A stretch of 64,000 nucleotides of DNA from Canna indica (taxonomy: Eukaryota > Streptophyta > Magnoliopsida > Zingiberales > Cannaceae), in contig CP136891.1 of NCBI GenBank assembly GCA_034359265.1, forward strand, positions 84,710,001 through 84,774,000, read 5' to 3'. A model generated the notes under the pieces. That model was not told where the DNA came from and did not search any database. It saw nothing but the letters and a program-made list of their open reading frames with translations. Positions within the stretch are counted from its first letter, which is position 1; each line of letters starts with the position of its first letter. Positions 24,414-39,300 of this stretch are shown in pieces. A program made the position numbers and the translations under genes.

Positions 24414-25659
24414 TTTATAAAATTACTTGGAAATGTACGAAGGCTTTTACATCAATAAAAAAATGAAGGAATGTATTTGAAAATATTAAAAAATACATGA
24501 TGTGTTTTTTTATATTTATCTCTAAAATTAAATTCAATCATAGCTAAAGTTAAATCAACTGTCAATATATTTCAAAAAACCTTAAGCAAATTTCCAAATC
24601 CGATTGACTTTTTGGAAAATTCTCAGTTTCAAAATAGGGTTCACAAATTCCTAAAATTGAGATGCTCGCTATAATATAAAATCATTATTCTTGATTATAT
24701 ATGACTATTTTTATTGTAATATGAAATTAATTTTTCAATTATATATGACTATCATTTTTTAGTCATTAAAAATTACATTTTAAAGAATTTTTGGAACCTC
24801 ATAAGGGTTTTAGCATAAATCCTTTAAGCGTCTTGAAGTTTTTTAGGAATGTCTTTAATATTAAAAGATCTATTAGTTTCATTTTTAGCTGTAACAATGA
24901 AAATCTTTAATACTATAAAGCATATTTCATAGGCTTAAAAAAATTTACCCGAAAGTTTTTTAATCCAACAAAAACTTATTAAAAATATATTTTATAATAA
25001 CTAAAAGAAGTTCATTTTATAAGAAAACAATTTCATGTTATAGAGAGCAAAAAAAATGTAAATTTTTTAGTGATATATATAAACTTTTAGACAAAAGTTT
25101 AAATGGCTTAAAGATTTTTTGTTCGAAAGTTTTAATTCTCTTGAAAAATATTTTTCAATAAATAAAAACACAATGTTCAAATCAAATAATCATATGTAAT
25201 TAAAAAAATAATTTTATATTATAATGAGCACCAAAATTTTAGAATATTTAGTATTAAGATGTTTAGACAAAAAAATTTAAAAGCCTAACCAATATATTAA
25301 AAAATAATTAAAAAATAAAAGTTTCATATTATAAGAAAATAACCATATATAATTGAAAAAATAATAATTTTATACTACAGTGAACCAAAAATTTACATAA
25401 ATTTTAGTCTTAAAAATTCTGGTCCAGAAATATGAAATGATAATATTGAAAAAAAAAACTTGACCAATATTAAATGAAAACAAAAAAAAGGCAAAAATCA
25501 TGTGAATAGATTTGAAAGCATGCATACATGTGAACAGGGTTAGTTTTGTAAACAAAAAGAAAAAGAAAAAAGAAAACTAAAATAGACTATGTAAAAGTTG
25601 TAACGCAACACATTTAATTATTTATATTTTCGTTGTATGAAGTAGCTGATTCTTTTAAA
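24414..25659. other. AT-rich intergenic DNA
   Basis: Low-complexity AT-rich sequence with no gene or clear repeat boundary. Confidence 0.5.
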
Positions 25660-26900
25660 AATGATCTTACGTGATTGCTTCAATGGTCGCGAAATTATCG
25701 CAAAAGGCCTCTGCGATGGTAATAGACCATCGCAAAAGTCTGTTATAGGATTTCTTTACAAATAATCTGCGACAGCTGATTCTGATGTCGTAGAAACCTG
25801 TGCATAACGATCGCACGAGGTCGTCGCATAATGGTTGTGATGGTTTGAGCGACCATGTTGAGTGTTGACACACCTACTAGCTGCGATGTCAAAGTCGTCA
25901 CAATACCATCGTAGATAATTTTATTTTTAAAAATAAATAAAAATAAAGCAGTTGTATCTCACCATAAATATTTCAACTATATCTCAACATAAATATCTCA
26001 ACCATTTGTTCAAATCCTATTAAAACATTTGATGGTTCAGTTTTAAATCTTGGTGGAATTGAATAAAGAAGAGAACAAGGTGGACACATGCAACCAGAGA
26101 AGAATTTTTCAAAAAAGTTAATTAGGATATGTTGAGTGGATATGGAAATTTTTGAATATCAAGAATGCCGATATGTTTGCTTCATGGATAAGATAATATT
26201 AAATTGGATATGAATTTTTTAAATCCGATATAGAAGAATATAATATCATTATTATATTATTTTATTCACATTTTCTTCTAATTCATACACTAAACAAATA
26301 ATAAATAGAAATCTATTTCTTAAATTACAAAGCAAACAATAGATATTAATCTATTATCCACCCTTCTCCTATAATTCCTTATCCTATGAGGCCTGGGTGA
26401 CCATGTTGACACACCTACTGCGACGTCGTCGCAATGTCGCCACACATATAAAGCATATATATTTCAAATATATCTCAATATAGATATCTCAACCATTTGC
26501 TCAAATCCCATTAAAGCCTTTGATGAGGAGAACAAGGTGGACACATGCAACCATAGAAGAATTTTTCAAAAAAATCAATCAGGATATGTTAAGTACATAT
26601 GAAAATCCCAGAATATCACGAATCAAAGCCCTAGCTAATAGGCTTAGAAAATGATAATAGAAGTCCCTGAAACTAGCATCCAGAGCATTAGCCTCCCTAT
26701 ACTGCGACCACGTTGACACACCTACTGCGACCGCTATCTTACCATTGCAAATTTATCGTCGCAAATTGTTGCGATGCTGGTAGTTTTGTACTTTTGTGAG
26801 AGAGATGAAAGTTGTCGCGACCGAGAGGAGACTACCATAAAAGTTGCAAAGCGAAAAGAAAAATAGTCGCGAGTGAGAATAGTAGAGAAAGCGCTACGAT
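25660..26900. repeat. Degraded repeat region with TCGCAA/TGCGAC words and a direct duplication
   Basis: Dense TGCGAC, GTCGCA and CGCAAAA words suggest the subterminal part of an old DNA transposon. A block of about 230-320 bp is repeated: 25850-26170 and 26399-26625 share ACACACCTAC, a CTCAACCATTTG stretch and the block AACAAGGTGGACACATGCAA. A third short copy of the GTTGACACACCTAC part lies near 26712. No transposase remains. Confidence 0.7.
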
Positions 26901-27175
26901 TTGAATACTGCAAATTTGACTTGTTAGCTTGTCAGCCGTGAGCAAAGAGAGGGACCCAATTGAGTTTTTGTCCTGACCCTTGACAAAGTGGTCGAGCTAA
27001 TTTGGCATTTTTTTCTTATAAAAGCATATGATATAAACAAGGTCGGCGATCACATATTTTGCACCCTCGATATAAATTTTATATTCATTTATCAATTTGG
27101 TCGGTGATCACAAATATTACACCCGCAATATAATTTTTATTCCAAATTTCTTCTCCTCAAACACATTATTCAATC
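26901..27175. other. 3' flank of the CHUP1-like gene
   Basis: Flanking sequence with two copies of a GGTCGGCGATCACA / GGTCGGTGATCACA word (near 27041 and 27099) about 58 bp apart. Nothing else was seen. Confidence 0.4.
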
Positions 27176-28878
27176 TCAACCACACCATCTCTCCCTCCCT
27201 CCTTGAAGCTGCTCATTCCCCCTTCCTTTCGCTTTCGCCCACCCTTTAAGCTTGTGCAGCAATCTTGTCTTCTTTGGTCTCGAATTCTTCGTCCTCACTA
27301 GTGCAACACCCAAGCAATCTTCTTCTTTATCTTCTCGATCACCACCAGGCTCTGCAACTAATGAAGAAGGACACTCTGAGCCATTGGTGTGGAATTCCAC
27401 TCTGCAGCTCTTCACCTCTTCATTTGCAGGCACCTCCATGATCACCTCGTTCCCAATCTCATGACCTGGTTTTGCATCTTCTTCTTCTTCTTCTTCTTCT
27501 TCATCTAGTTGCTCTTGGTTTATCAAGAGTTCATGCCTCAATGATGCGCCAACCCACCCTATATATATGAGCTCCTCCATTTCATGGTACCACTGATATC
27601 TGAACAGCTCCAGTTGGTCAAGCAATTCCCTGTTGGATAACAACCTCGTGTTGTGATCATCGATCATCTCTTCTTTTCTCTGTGGGCATGCATGAGAGAA
27701 GGTGTTCACAATTCATTATTTGGTTGTCCGATTTGATTTAGTTCGGATTGAAACATAATTTGATTAGGTCTGGATTTAACCTTTGATGCAGAATGAACTG
27801 TTGCTGCGAGTGAGTCAAACTTCTTATCCAATGCTTTCTTCTCCTCCATCATTTCAGCAGCCAAGTCTTTCACTTCATTCAACTCCTCGTTGATCCTCAA
27901 CAGCTCATCCTCTCGAGAATTCAGAAGCAGAGCCTGCTGCCGGGCTTGGAGAAGATGAAGTCTATCTACTCTGGAGAGCTTCTTCACCTTCCTTTGCAGT
28001 GTTTTGAGCTCAACTCTCAGCTTCTTAAAAGCTCCTCCTTGGTTGGCAATGGCGTCTTCAAGCCTCTGGTTTTGGGCTTCCAGGCACTCAAGCTTGAAAC
28101 CCAGGCACATGATTTGGAGCTTCTGATACAGCGATTCCTGCTCCTTCGCATCACAGTATTCCCGGATTTGGGATTCAATCTCAGTTGCACCGTTCTCCAA
28201 TTCAGATAAACGAGACTTCAGTCCTGTTGCAACAAATAAACACAAAGATATAATAAGGGTCAAAGGAATCTTAAATTTTCACTAATTAAGACTAATAATA
28301 CCTTCAATCTCTTGTTCCAAAGTATTCCCATCTTGGAAATTGGTGATGAAGATATCAGATGGGTTCTCTGAACATTGCGCCCTCATGATTTTTGAACTAT
28401 TCACCATTTCTTCTTCTTCTTCTTCAAACTCGTAAAGGGAAACGGATGGAGAGAGATCCTTCTTCTTCCTCAAGAGTTCCAAGGTACCAAAACTATCCAT
28501 AGCCTCACTTTTTTCATCTTCTTCTTCTTCTTGGTAAATATGGCACTCAGAGGAATCCATAGCCTCGAACTCAAGCAAGGAAGTGGAGGAAATAGATTCA
28601 GAGGAATCCATAAGGCTTTCTGCTTGGCTTGAGAAGCTGGTGGGAGTTCTGCTTCCTTTTGCTCTGCTATTTCTGGTGAAGATGGAGAAGATGAGGGCAG
28701 ACAAGGGAAGAGAGAGTGGGATTGCAAGCTTTAGGAGAAGACCCTTGATTTCCTCTCCTCTATTATTCCTCCTCTCCATGCACAAGGAATTGGGCAAAAT
28801 GGTGGCTTCTTCTCCATGCAAGCGAAGGAGCTGCAGAAGGGGAAGATTTGTGCATTCTTCATCCTTGTCTTGGCTCAA
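27176..28878 (-). CDS. CHUP1-like coiled-coil protein
   Basis: Three exons, 28302-28878, 27781-28223 and 27176-27679, are GT-AG, in phase and give 507 residues. The N-terminal part has a hydrophobic stretch (about 52-68, LAIPLSLPLSALIFSIF) that could anchor it to a membrane, followed by acidic, serine-rich sequence. Exon 2 is almost entirely heptad-like coiled coil (about residues 195-330). Exon 3 carries the best family marker, NRELLDQLELFRYQWYHEME followed by GWVGASLRHELL, which matches the region after the coiled coil in CHUP1 and related IPGA1/CHUP1-like proteins, which act in chloroplast positioning or microtubule and actin-linked functions. The polyproline segment of true CHUP1 is not evident. 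I am confident of the gene and fairly confident of the family. The role is inferred. The start is the first ATG of the long frame. Confidence 0.82.
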
Positions 28879-31800
28879 GGGACTTCCACTTGGTTGTGCT
28901 TGTGCACCCTCTTAAGCCACCTTCAGCTTGGATTCCTTCCCTCCTTGTAGGGCTTGGAATATTCTATTTAGGGTTAGGGAAAATACAATAAAAAACAGAA
29001 ATTAATTAAAGACCTGGATAAAGTGTTCACTCCTTTTGAGAAATTTATGTCTAGACTATATCTGTTGGTTTGTTAATGGTATAATTCCTACAAAATTTTA
29101 CAAAGCTAAAATAAAAAAAATCATATAGTAAATTTAAAAAATATATATTGATCATTTGATTCTTGACTCTGCCCCCCATCAAAAATATATATATTTATTA
29201 AAGTTTATCATATTAGCAAATGACAGCATATACTAATAAAATAAAAAAAATAAACCTTAACATATGAGAATGCAATATCATGTGAAAGAGGAAAAGAAGA
29301 TTTTATGATTTTTTACTTTTTTTATGAGTATATGCTGATTTTTACTCAAATGGCAAATATTAATGATATAAAAATATTTTTGATACCGACTAACTTGCCA
29401 CGTCAGCAATTAACAATTATACCAACAAAGATTAGCAATGAGATATAATTGATATGAATTTAAAAATTTTGGGATAGACTAAAAGTAAATAAACACATTA
29501 CTTTTAATTATTTGAGTATGAATATTATTACGTAGAAATATAATTTAATTTAAACTAATTTTGATATTTTTTTATTTTTATTACTTTCAAAATTTATATA
29601 AAAGTAAAAAAATATAAAAACAAAAACAAATATAATTATATAAATTATATTAAATACATACATAAATAAAATAAATCCTATCAATTAAAATTATATAAGC
29701 GTAGATAACTCTTTTAAAAATAAAAAAATGTAAATTATATAATTTTTATTTAAAATAAACAAGAAATAATATTTCAAAAATACAAAGCTAATAAAAAAAA
29801 TATACATTAAAATTTATTTCAAAAAATATACAGTAAATATATAATTATTACCATAGAAATAATAGGCTCAAAAAATTAATATAGAAAAATATTTTAAAAA
29901 TAGAGTAAAATATTTTAAAAATAGAGTAAAATTTATAATCATAAAAAGAGTAAACTTTTAATAAAATATAAATATGGAATCGACACTAATATTTTTTTTT
30001 CTTATATAATCATACACATTTGTACAAAAATATATTTATTTATAAAAAGTAGTTTTTTAATAAAAAAATCTTGACCGTAACAATATAATTTATGATTTTT
30101 AATAAAAATTAAATGAAATTATAATAATATAAAAAATAATTCAATACAATAAAAAATATTTTTATTAATTATTCAAAATAATAATAAATCAAAAATTAAA
30201 AACATCAAAAATAATTAAGTTCGATATACAAAAACATTAAAAAATGCATCAAGAATAATTAATATATAAATATATATGCCAACTGTGATTAGCACAATTG
30301 GTGGCAATATTTTGAATATTTCCTAGAGATTTAGGGGTCAAATATTAGTATAAATCACATATTGTGACTTTCTATCTTTGTTTTAATATATATATATATA
30401 TATATCAACAATTAAAATATATAAAAAATGAATATACAATAATTTTTTAATTAAAAATCCTTCATAGTTTATATTTTTTTAATAAAAATTCAAAGCAATT
30501 ATAATTATATAAAAAATAATCAATATATTAAAAACTATTTTATTAAATAATAATAATAATAATAATAAATAAATAAATAAAACATCAAAAATAGATTGAT
30601 ACACACAAAAACTAAAAAATATGCATTAAAAGCAATTATAATAAATATATAGATTTCAACAATCAAAATATATAAAAAATTACAAAATTACAAAAATAAT
30701 AATATTTATGCATGAAAACCAAATATAATATATATTACAATATAACAAATTATTGAAACAAATTATAAATTAAATTAAATTAAATTACTTTAAACTAAAT
30801 ATATTTAATTGATTTTGTAATACTATTAAAAAATAAACTCAATAAATGATATTTTAAAAACTCAAAAACTAATATTAAAAATTTAATACATATAATAGTA
30901 AATCCAAAATTGAAAACATAAAAAATGGGCTAATATAGATAAACACAAAGAAAATGCACCAAAAGAAAATAAAAAATCAAAGAAAAATTAGGAAAAGAGG
31001 AAAAAATAATTACAAAAATTTGTGCTAGAGAGGTTTGAAAATATAAATTTATTTAATTTTATAAATGACAAATGCAGTGAAAATTTAGAACGATGCCTCT
31101 TTGTAATATAAAGCAAATGTGACAACAAGTACGGCCAGGGAGAGAGAGATAGGAAAGAGGAAAGGGGAGGGGATATTGTATTGTCCTCCGAATCTTCGTA
31201 AACAAAAAAGAATAATTTTAAAATAAAATGATACATTCGATAATAAATTGGCCGTTCAACAATTAGCAATTAATCTATGCCGATTGCTATTACCGATTTG
31301 AAATTGCAAACATTTCAAATTAAAATAATAACTAACCACATTTAATCATTGTCGATTGTTAGTACCGTATGCTAGGTCCGAATCCAGTGAACACGCATTT
31401 CACATGTGTCTTTCTCTTTCTAATTTCTCTCTCTTCATTTAATGAAAAAATAAAAAGAGAAAAAAAACGTAATATGATGCGTCACACCTAACATAGAATA
31501 AATCGTTTTATTCTATGTTACGTGCAAGTGCATTAGACTTACGCTCAAAACTCTCTTTATCTCTTTATTTTTTTATTTATGAAAAGACATTAATGTTGAT
31601 AAGTTTAGTGAACTCGCACCCAATATAAAATAATTTGCTACAGTAATTTGATATTGTCAATTTAAATTAATTAGAATTAATATTCATAGTTTTGGGCGTA
31701 GAAAAATCAAAATTATAAAATTTATAAAGTTGTTATGTCAGTGATTTTAGTGTGAAAGTGCCGCTTGACGAATGACGGTAACCAATATATATAGATTATT

Positions 31801-32277
31801 ATAACTATAAAAAAAGACATCAACCGTTATTAATGGAAATGTTATGATTACAGGGTTTTGAAGTTTAATTTTGAATTGAATAGTTTGGCAGCACAATAAT
31901 TACTTTTGTCTTCTACAAATATTTCTTTGGGCTGCAAAATGATGTCTCTCGGATGAGTCAATGACAGGGCTAGCTAATCATAACTATGCAAGACAAATGT
32001 ATTAATTTATATTAAAAATTAAATTAATACATAAAAAAGAATAATGATTTTTTTGATGATTTTGTATCATTTTTCCACTCAAGGTGAGAGCTGTAAATCC
32101 ACATTGTGTATAATCGATTTTAAATATTAGATATTGAGAAATGTGTATTAGCTAATCATAAAATCATAATAAATGAAATCAAAATTGAATCATAAAATCA
32201 TAATTCATATTATTTGTCCATGCAAAATTTAATAGATGAGTAATTTTAACAACTAAAATAATATTTTGCTACTAAAA

Positions 32278-32357
<80 letters not shown>

Positions 32358-33320
32358 GAGTATTCAAATTCAAATTTTTAGATCATAATTTAGAAATAAA
32401 ATCTTTTAATATTTTATTTATTGAGAATTTCTAATTTTGCTGTAATGATTTCTCAAGACGTGGTCACGCACGTTAAATAACCTCCTCCTTTGATGCTGAT
32501 GGACAGAATCGTAACTGCAGTTTGCAGTTCTCAAAAGTGGTGTATTCCATTCCATCATTAGTAACTGTAGAGTGTAGACTGTAGTGCGTCGTTGTCGTTT
32601 TCCTAGCAACGGCCACGCACTTCCTCCTCACGATTTTTTGAAGATTTCTCCTGTATAAATAATATATTTAAAACATCAGAAAATTATAATTATAATAAGA
32701 TTCATTTCATACAAAAGAATTCATCATTCAAATATAACCGTAGATATTAAAATGCATATACTGGTGATTGATAATAATATATGAACGCATATACCAGCAT
32801 GTAAATCAGTAAATGAGGGACGGCCCACAAAACGAACGGAAGAAGTGATTGTTTACAAAATAGGAAATTAGTTGTCACAATAAATTTGCATAAATACCAG
32901 GAGCTGACGTCTATTTTCTTTAGAATATTGAGAAAGATACGAAATAAAATATTTTTTTGTCTTATAAATGAAATAATCAATAGCTTCTTAATTATTGCTA
33001 TATCTAAATCCTTTTCCTGCGGAATAGCATCATCATCATTGATCAAGGCGGCGGTACGAAACGTATGCCCGCGGCGCTTTATTGAAATGAATAGCGCAGG
33101 CCATCGCAGCCGTCCGCTTTATCAATAGTCGGATCAAGGCCGTCAAAAACCGTCCGATGGAAAAAAATTTACCCGAGTTCCTTTGCTTCGGCTTATGACC
33201 CACGCGCATAGCACGTGAGACATTGTTGATGAAAGAAATATTAGAGTCTTCTCTCGCGCTCATATTCTTCTCTGTTCTGCTCTGCTCTGCTTACTTTGAG
33301 CGACCTCGAGGGATTCGTCT
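28879..33320. other. AT-rich intergenic region and AGO5 promoter
   Basis: About 4.4 kb with no gene recognised. 29100-31000 is very AT-rich with (AAT)n and (AT)n runs near 30385 and 30547. The last few hundred bases are GC-richer, include a G-box-like GCACGTGAG near 33209, and are the likely promoter and leader of the Argonaute gene. Confidence 0.5.
32284..32352. repeat. (TA)n microsatellite
   Basis: About 34 uninterrupted AT units. Confidence 0.97.
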
Positions 33321-36300
33321 ATGTCCGGACGACGAGGTGGTGGTCGCCGCGGAGGCGGAAGGTCCCAGTACGCGCCGGCGCAGGGTCAGCGCGGCGGAGA
33401 ACGTAGTGATGTAGGCAACCCCGTTCGCGGTAGGGGACGTGACGGTGGACGGGGAGAGTTCGGAGGAGGTAGGCGTGGAGGTGGATATGGTTCCTCCTCT
33501 CGCCGGGAGGACCCTTACCCTTCTGCTTCATCTTACCGTCCTCCTTCCCCGCCGCTGTCATCCGCGGTGGCTTACTCCTCGCTCAGCGAGGACGTGCGAC
33601 GACTGACCATTGAGGAGCCGGCGAAGGAGGAGTCGTCGACCGCAGTCGCTCCTCCTCCGGGCTCGAGTAAAGTAATCAGGTACGCTCTTCGGCCGGAGTT
33701 CGGCACCATCGGCAGGAGATGCGTGGTTCGCGCGAACCACTTCCTCGTCGAGGTCGCGGACAACGATCTCTTCCATTACGATGTGAGCCTTCTTTCGCTT
33801 TGTGTTATCCTTTTGCCCTAATACTTTGATTTTGATATTTATTGTGTTTTTTATATGCTCCTGGACGATTAGGTTAGCATAAATCCGGAATCGTTGTCGA
33901 GATCAGTTAATAGAAAGGTGATTGCAGAGCTCGTGAAACTCTATAAAGAAGACATCTTAGGAAGACGATTGCCAGCATACGATGGTAGGAAGAGCCTATA
34001 CACTGCCGGACCTCTTCCCTTTGAGGTGAAGGACTTCGTTGTCAAATTGTCTGGGGATGACCGAAGGTGAAATGTCGCAATGCTACTCGCATATTATACT
34101 AAACTATGTTTTTAGTTCGATTTTACTTGCTTTTGGTGTTCACTGTTGTCTAGTTTCTGATTATTCAGGAGAGAGAAAGAGTTCAAAGTGACCATCAAGC
34201 ACGCAGGCTGTGCAGATATTTATAATTTGAAAGAGTTTTTGTCTGGTAGACGAATTGATACTCCGCAAGATGTTATTCAAGTTCTCGATGTGGTTCTTAG
34301 GGAGTCTCCTTCCACAAAGTAGTTAACTTTGCCTTCCTTTCTATTGTGGCTTTTACTTCATTTATATCGGATTTTTTCAACATTTTTTTTTCATTGTGGT
34401 GGTTTCTACTACAGGTACGTAACTGTGTCACGTTCGTTCTTTTCCTCAACGTTTGGGAGTAAAGAGATAGGAGATGGCATGGAATGCTGGAGGGGTTATT
34501 ATCAGAGTCTTCGACCAACACAAATGGGTTTATCCTTGAACATTGGTATGCTTTTCTTTTAAAAAAACTTTTATTATTATTATTATTATTAATTTTTTTA
34601 ATTAGTTTTCAACATAATTTAATTTGTCTTGATTTTGGGTTGTTAATAGTCGCAATTGGATTGGATTGCGGTGGAACCCAAAAATATGCTCACTTATTTT
34701 ATTAGAAAGAACTTTCGTGATAGTTTATAATTTTTTAGACTGAGTTTTGAGGTTGTTGACTCTAGAAGTTAACCTTATTCGGAATAGATGTAGCAGAGTT
34801 TATATATTTTTATTACTAATATACTCAAATGGCTTTGAAATATTTAATGGCTTCGATACTTTTTCTATTTATGATCTGTTAGTTACTACATACATACTAT
34901 GTTTTATATATGAAATTTATCGTGAATGAGCTTTTTCTCACAAAATAAGCTGTTACGGCCCGCTTGGTGCATACTCAGTGAGTATGGTGGTGCTCTGCAC
35001 CATACTTAGTACAGGGAGTATGGTGGTGCTTTGCACCCTATACTGGGTGGTACTGCCCGGTATGGATGATATTATAAAATATCGGGCGGTACGTCCGGTG
35101 TAAAATATTGGTTTTGAAAAAATTGTTACGTATTGGGGGTACGAATTTTAAAGCATCAACTTCATATGCCAACCTATTGGCCTAATTAAATTGTTTAAGC
35201 TGACACCCTTCAAGCCTTATAAGTTAACACCACATCCAATATACTTTCGATGTGGGGTTTTACATAATCTATTTACAATATTTGATGTTTTGTTGCAAAG
35301 AGCAAGAGATTTTGAAAGAACATGTGATTAATTTATGGAATAATTTTTTACTGTTGGAAATTTATAAAGGATTGGGAACTAGAGGAAAGATGTAGTGGCG
35401 ACTGTTTTTTTTGTCATTAATCATTCATTAAAATCATGTAACTGAATTGTGATGAAAGTTTGTCTCTAAAGTATAAGCCGTTGAGTATGCATACTTGTAG
35501 TTTTAGGCTTTATGGCAAGCAATTTATCATGTGTTTTATCCATTTGACATCTCATGCTTTGTCCAGATATTTCTGCAACATCTTTTTACAAGCCAGTCAA
35601 GGTTGTTGATTTTGTAATGGAGTACCTTAATCTCCGGGATGGGACGAGGCCTTTGTCTAATCATGATCATGGCAAGGTTTGATGCCTTTCAATCTTTGGA
35701 ATTTTTGTTTTATATGAAAGTTTCCACTTTCCATCCAGTTATTTTAGGTTATTTTGCTAATTATTGCAATTTTATTAGTTAATTATGTTTTGAAGCAGAA
35801 TTATTGCATTCCCCGTTTTCTCGTTTTGCTAGTAGAACTTTTATGTGTGATTTTGATGAATTTGCTGCATGATATAATGCTGTTGTCGAATCATTAAGAT
35901 TGACTGTTGAGTGTTGATTATGAAATTGATAGATAAAGAGAGCTCTTCGAGGATTAAGAGTTGAGGCAATTCATAGAAAAGATAAATGCATACGCTATAA
36001 GATTTCCGGGATAACTGCTGTGCCAATGAAGGATCTTGAGTATTATCTTTGTCTCCATACATTTTGTTGAGAATTTTGAGCTTATCTTCAGTTCATGGTG
36101 GTGATTTGTTTTAAATATATTTATTTTTAAATTTGGTCTTTAGGTTTCCTGTTGATGAACAGAATACCATGAAATCAGTGGTGCAGTACTTCATGGAGCG
36201 ATACAATTACAAACTGAACTATGTTTCATGGCCTTGTATCCAGGCTGGCAGTGAAAGCAGGCCAACCTACATACCTATGGAGGTCATTATTTGGTGTATC

Positions 36301-39300
36301 AGATTTTTATGAGTATGAATGGTAATATCCAATTATCACATTTGGCTGATGTTTGTATGAATGATAGGTTTGCAAAATTGTTCAAGGACAGAGATATTCA
36401 AAGAAGCTTAATGAAAAACAAGTTACCGAAATATTGAGAGCAACATGTCAGCGCCCCCAAGAAAGGGAGAGGAGTATCATGGAGGTATATATCAATATAA
36501 GTTGTTTTTCTTCATTATGCTTTGAGCACTTTGTTTTACTAGTAAACAACACTCCAATAAAATTCCATCAGCCGAGTAGCTTCATCTTTTTTGTTCACTC
36601 ACAGATGGTCCACCACAACAACTACAACATTGATATGTATGCAAGGGAGTTTGGAATGAAGATGAAGTATGAGCTCACTTCTGTGGAGGCTCGTGTTTTA
36701 CCTCCACCGAGGGTTAGTTCTGCTACCCAATTTTTGATCATTATATAGGATGTTTGCATGATTTATATTCCACATGAACCTTAATGTTATTCTTGTTTTG
36801 TTTCTAATTTGTCTACATATATTTGCTTGTTTTAATGTAGCAATATGAACTATCACATGACAATTGCTTGTTTTGAATGCCAGTTGAAGTACCATGATTC
36901 TGGCAGAGATAAATCATGCAATCCTAGTGTTGGACAGTGGAACATGATGAACAAGGTAATGCAAAATTCTTTATCCCCGTGCCAATCTTATCGTGCAACT
37001 CCTTTGAAGGTAATGAAGTCCAAAAAAGCAGCAAGATTATTTGGAGACCATAAACAATGCTGTTTGTTTCACTAGATAGGTTAGGAAGAGTTGAGTTTTT
37101 TTTTTATAAATCTGGTGTATACGTAATATAACATCAATTTTATGTTGTTTTGCTTGTTTACCTTCACAATCTAGGACCTTATTTTCTGTACTGAATGTCA
37201 TACTTTATTCTCTGAACAACCATAACATTTCTTACTCTAAAACTGGATATTTAATATAGCTATATTCATCCCCTCCAAATTACATTATGTATTTTATATT
37301 GTCTTTGTGGTTATGCAGAAAATGGTGAATGGTGCCTCTGTTGAATATTGGACATGTGTGAGTTTTGCATCACGTCTTAGACAAGAAGAAGTATTTCAGT
37401 TTTGTGGTGAACTCATAGGGGCATGCAATAACATGGGAATGGTACAAGAATTTTTTGCTCATAACAATGGTTCACTTCTTTTGTTCATTACACTGGGTTC
37501 ATCTGGCTTCTATTGGAACTCTGACAGGCTATCAATCCAATGCCTTTTGTTGATATTCAATTTGATCGTCCCGATCACTTAGAATCTGCCTTGGGACGAA
37601 TCAACAAGCTGTCCATCAAAACATTGCAAGAAATAGGAAAAGATGGCAAACACACCCTGTTACTGATTGTTATTTTACCCGATATTAGTGGCTTCTATGG
37701 TATCTTCGAATCTATGTCCGTATATCCGCTTGATCTAAGCAAAGCATGACTTGATGTTATATGTCTCATGATGGCAGGTAAGCTTAAGCGAATTTGTGAG
37801 ACTGAGCTTGGTATTGTTTCGCAATGCTGCAAGCCTCGGAATGTTTCTAAATGCAATAGACAGTATTTGCAAAATGTTGCTCTGAAAATCAATGTTAAGG
37901 TTTGTCATTTGTTGTTAGTAAATTACCCTTGAATTCATATACACAACTACTGATTCTCTTCTATGTATCTCCCAATAGTCTGGCGGGCGTAATACCGTAC
38001 TCGAGGATGCCTTTCACAAGAGAATTCCCCTTGTGACTGATCGGCCAACAATTATCTTTGGAGCTGATGTCACACATCCACCCGCAGGAGACGATTCGGC
38101 TTCTTCTATTGCTGCGGTTTGATTCTTGCTTTGTTTTCCCACTTGATTGTACTTTTGCATAATCAGCTACAGTCAATTTAATGGTGCCTCCAGTTGCTTT
38201 TACAATATATATATATATATATATATATATTACTATAGCCATAGTTCATTATGTCAATATGATGAAATTGCTGCTTTGATATATTTTTGGAATTGAATAG
38301 TTTTATAGATCTTGTCAATATTGTGTAGGTTGTAGCTTCAACTGATTGGCCTGAAAATGCCAAGTACAGAGGTCTTTTCTCTGCTCAGACACACAGGGAG
38401 GAAATTATCCAAGACTTGTTCACAGTTACTCACGATGAAAAAAGGGGAACAATCTATGGGGGGATGATAAGGTACATCCGTTTGTTCTTTGATAAGATTT
38501 TAGCAAATTAAGATATTGACATTTTCTTTTGGCTGTACTGCAGGGAACTTTTGATTAGCTTTTACCGGTCAACCGGTGGAAAGCCATACAGAATAATATT
38601 TTATAGGTTACATCTGATTCAAATATAAACATTGGAATTGTGTTTTATTCATGACTGAAAAAGCTTTCTTATTCTCAGAGATGGGGTAAGTGAAGGCCAA
38701 TTCAGCCAGGTGTTGCTGTATGAAATGGATGCCATTAGAAGAGTATGAACAAATGATGCTTGATATTCATTTGCAATTCCAATATTTTTGTAATTAGATA
38801 TTCATTTGGTTTATGTCATCTTAACCAAATATGCTAGGCTTGTGCCTCCATAGAAGTCGGCTACCTTCCACCTGTGACATTTGTGGTGGTGCAGAAGAGG
38901 CATCACACACGATTCTTTCCTGAAATCCATGGAAGCCATGATTTGAGTGACCGGAGTGGCAATATTTTACCAGGTAGTTCATTTTTTTTTCTCTAAAATT
39001 CATATATTGTAACAAGAACTAATTGTTTGTCACTTTTAGGAACTGTTGTTGACCGGAAGATTTGCCATCCCACTGAGTTTGATTTCTATCTTTGTAGTCA
39101 TGCTGGGATACAGGTACTACTAATGACAAATATACGATAAATATTTCTAATTATCGTTATTAAGTCCTTTTGTAATTGCTTCATCAGGGAACCAGCAGGC
39201 CCACTCATTATCATGTTCTTCTAGATGAAAACAAATTTTCTGCTGATCAGTTGCAGACGTTAACGAACAACTTATGTTATACGTATGTGGCAATCATGGT

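Noticed and set aside
28470..28915. Second minus-strand frame and a plus-strand frame over CHUP1-like exon 1
   Set aside because: Low-complexity acidic codons (GAA/TTC repeats) open the other frames. Only the 28302-28878 reading joins in phase to the coiled-coil exon.
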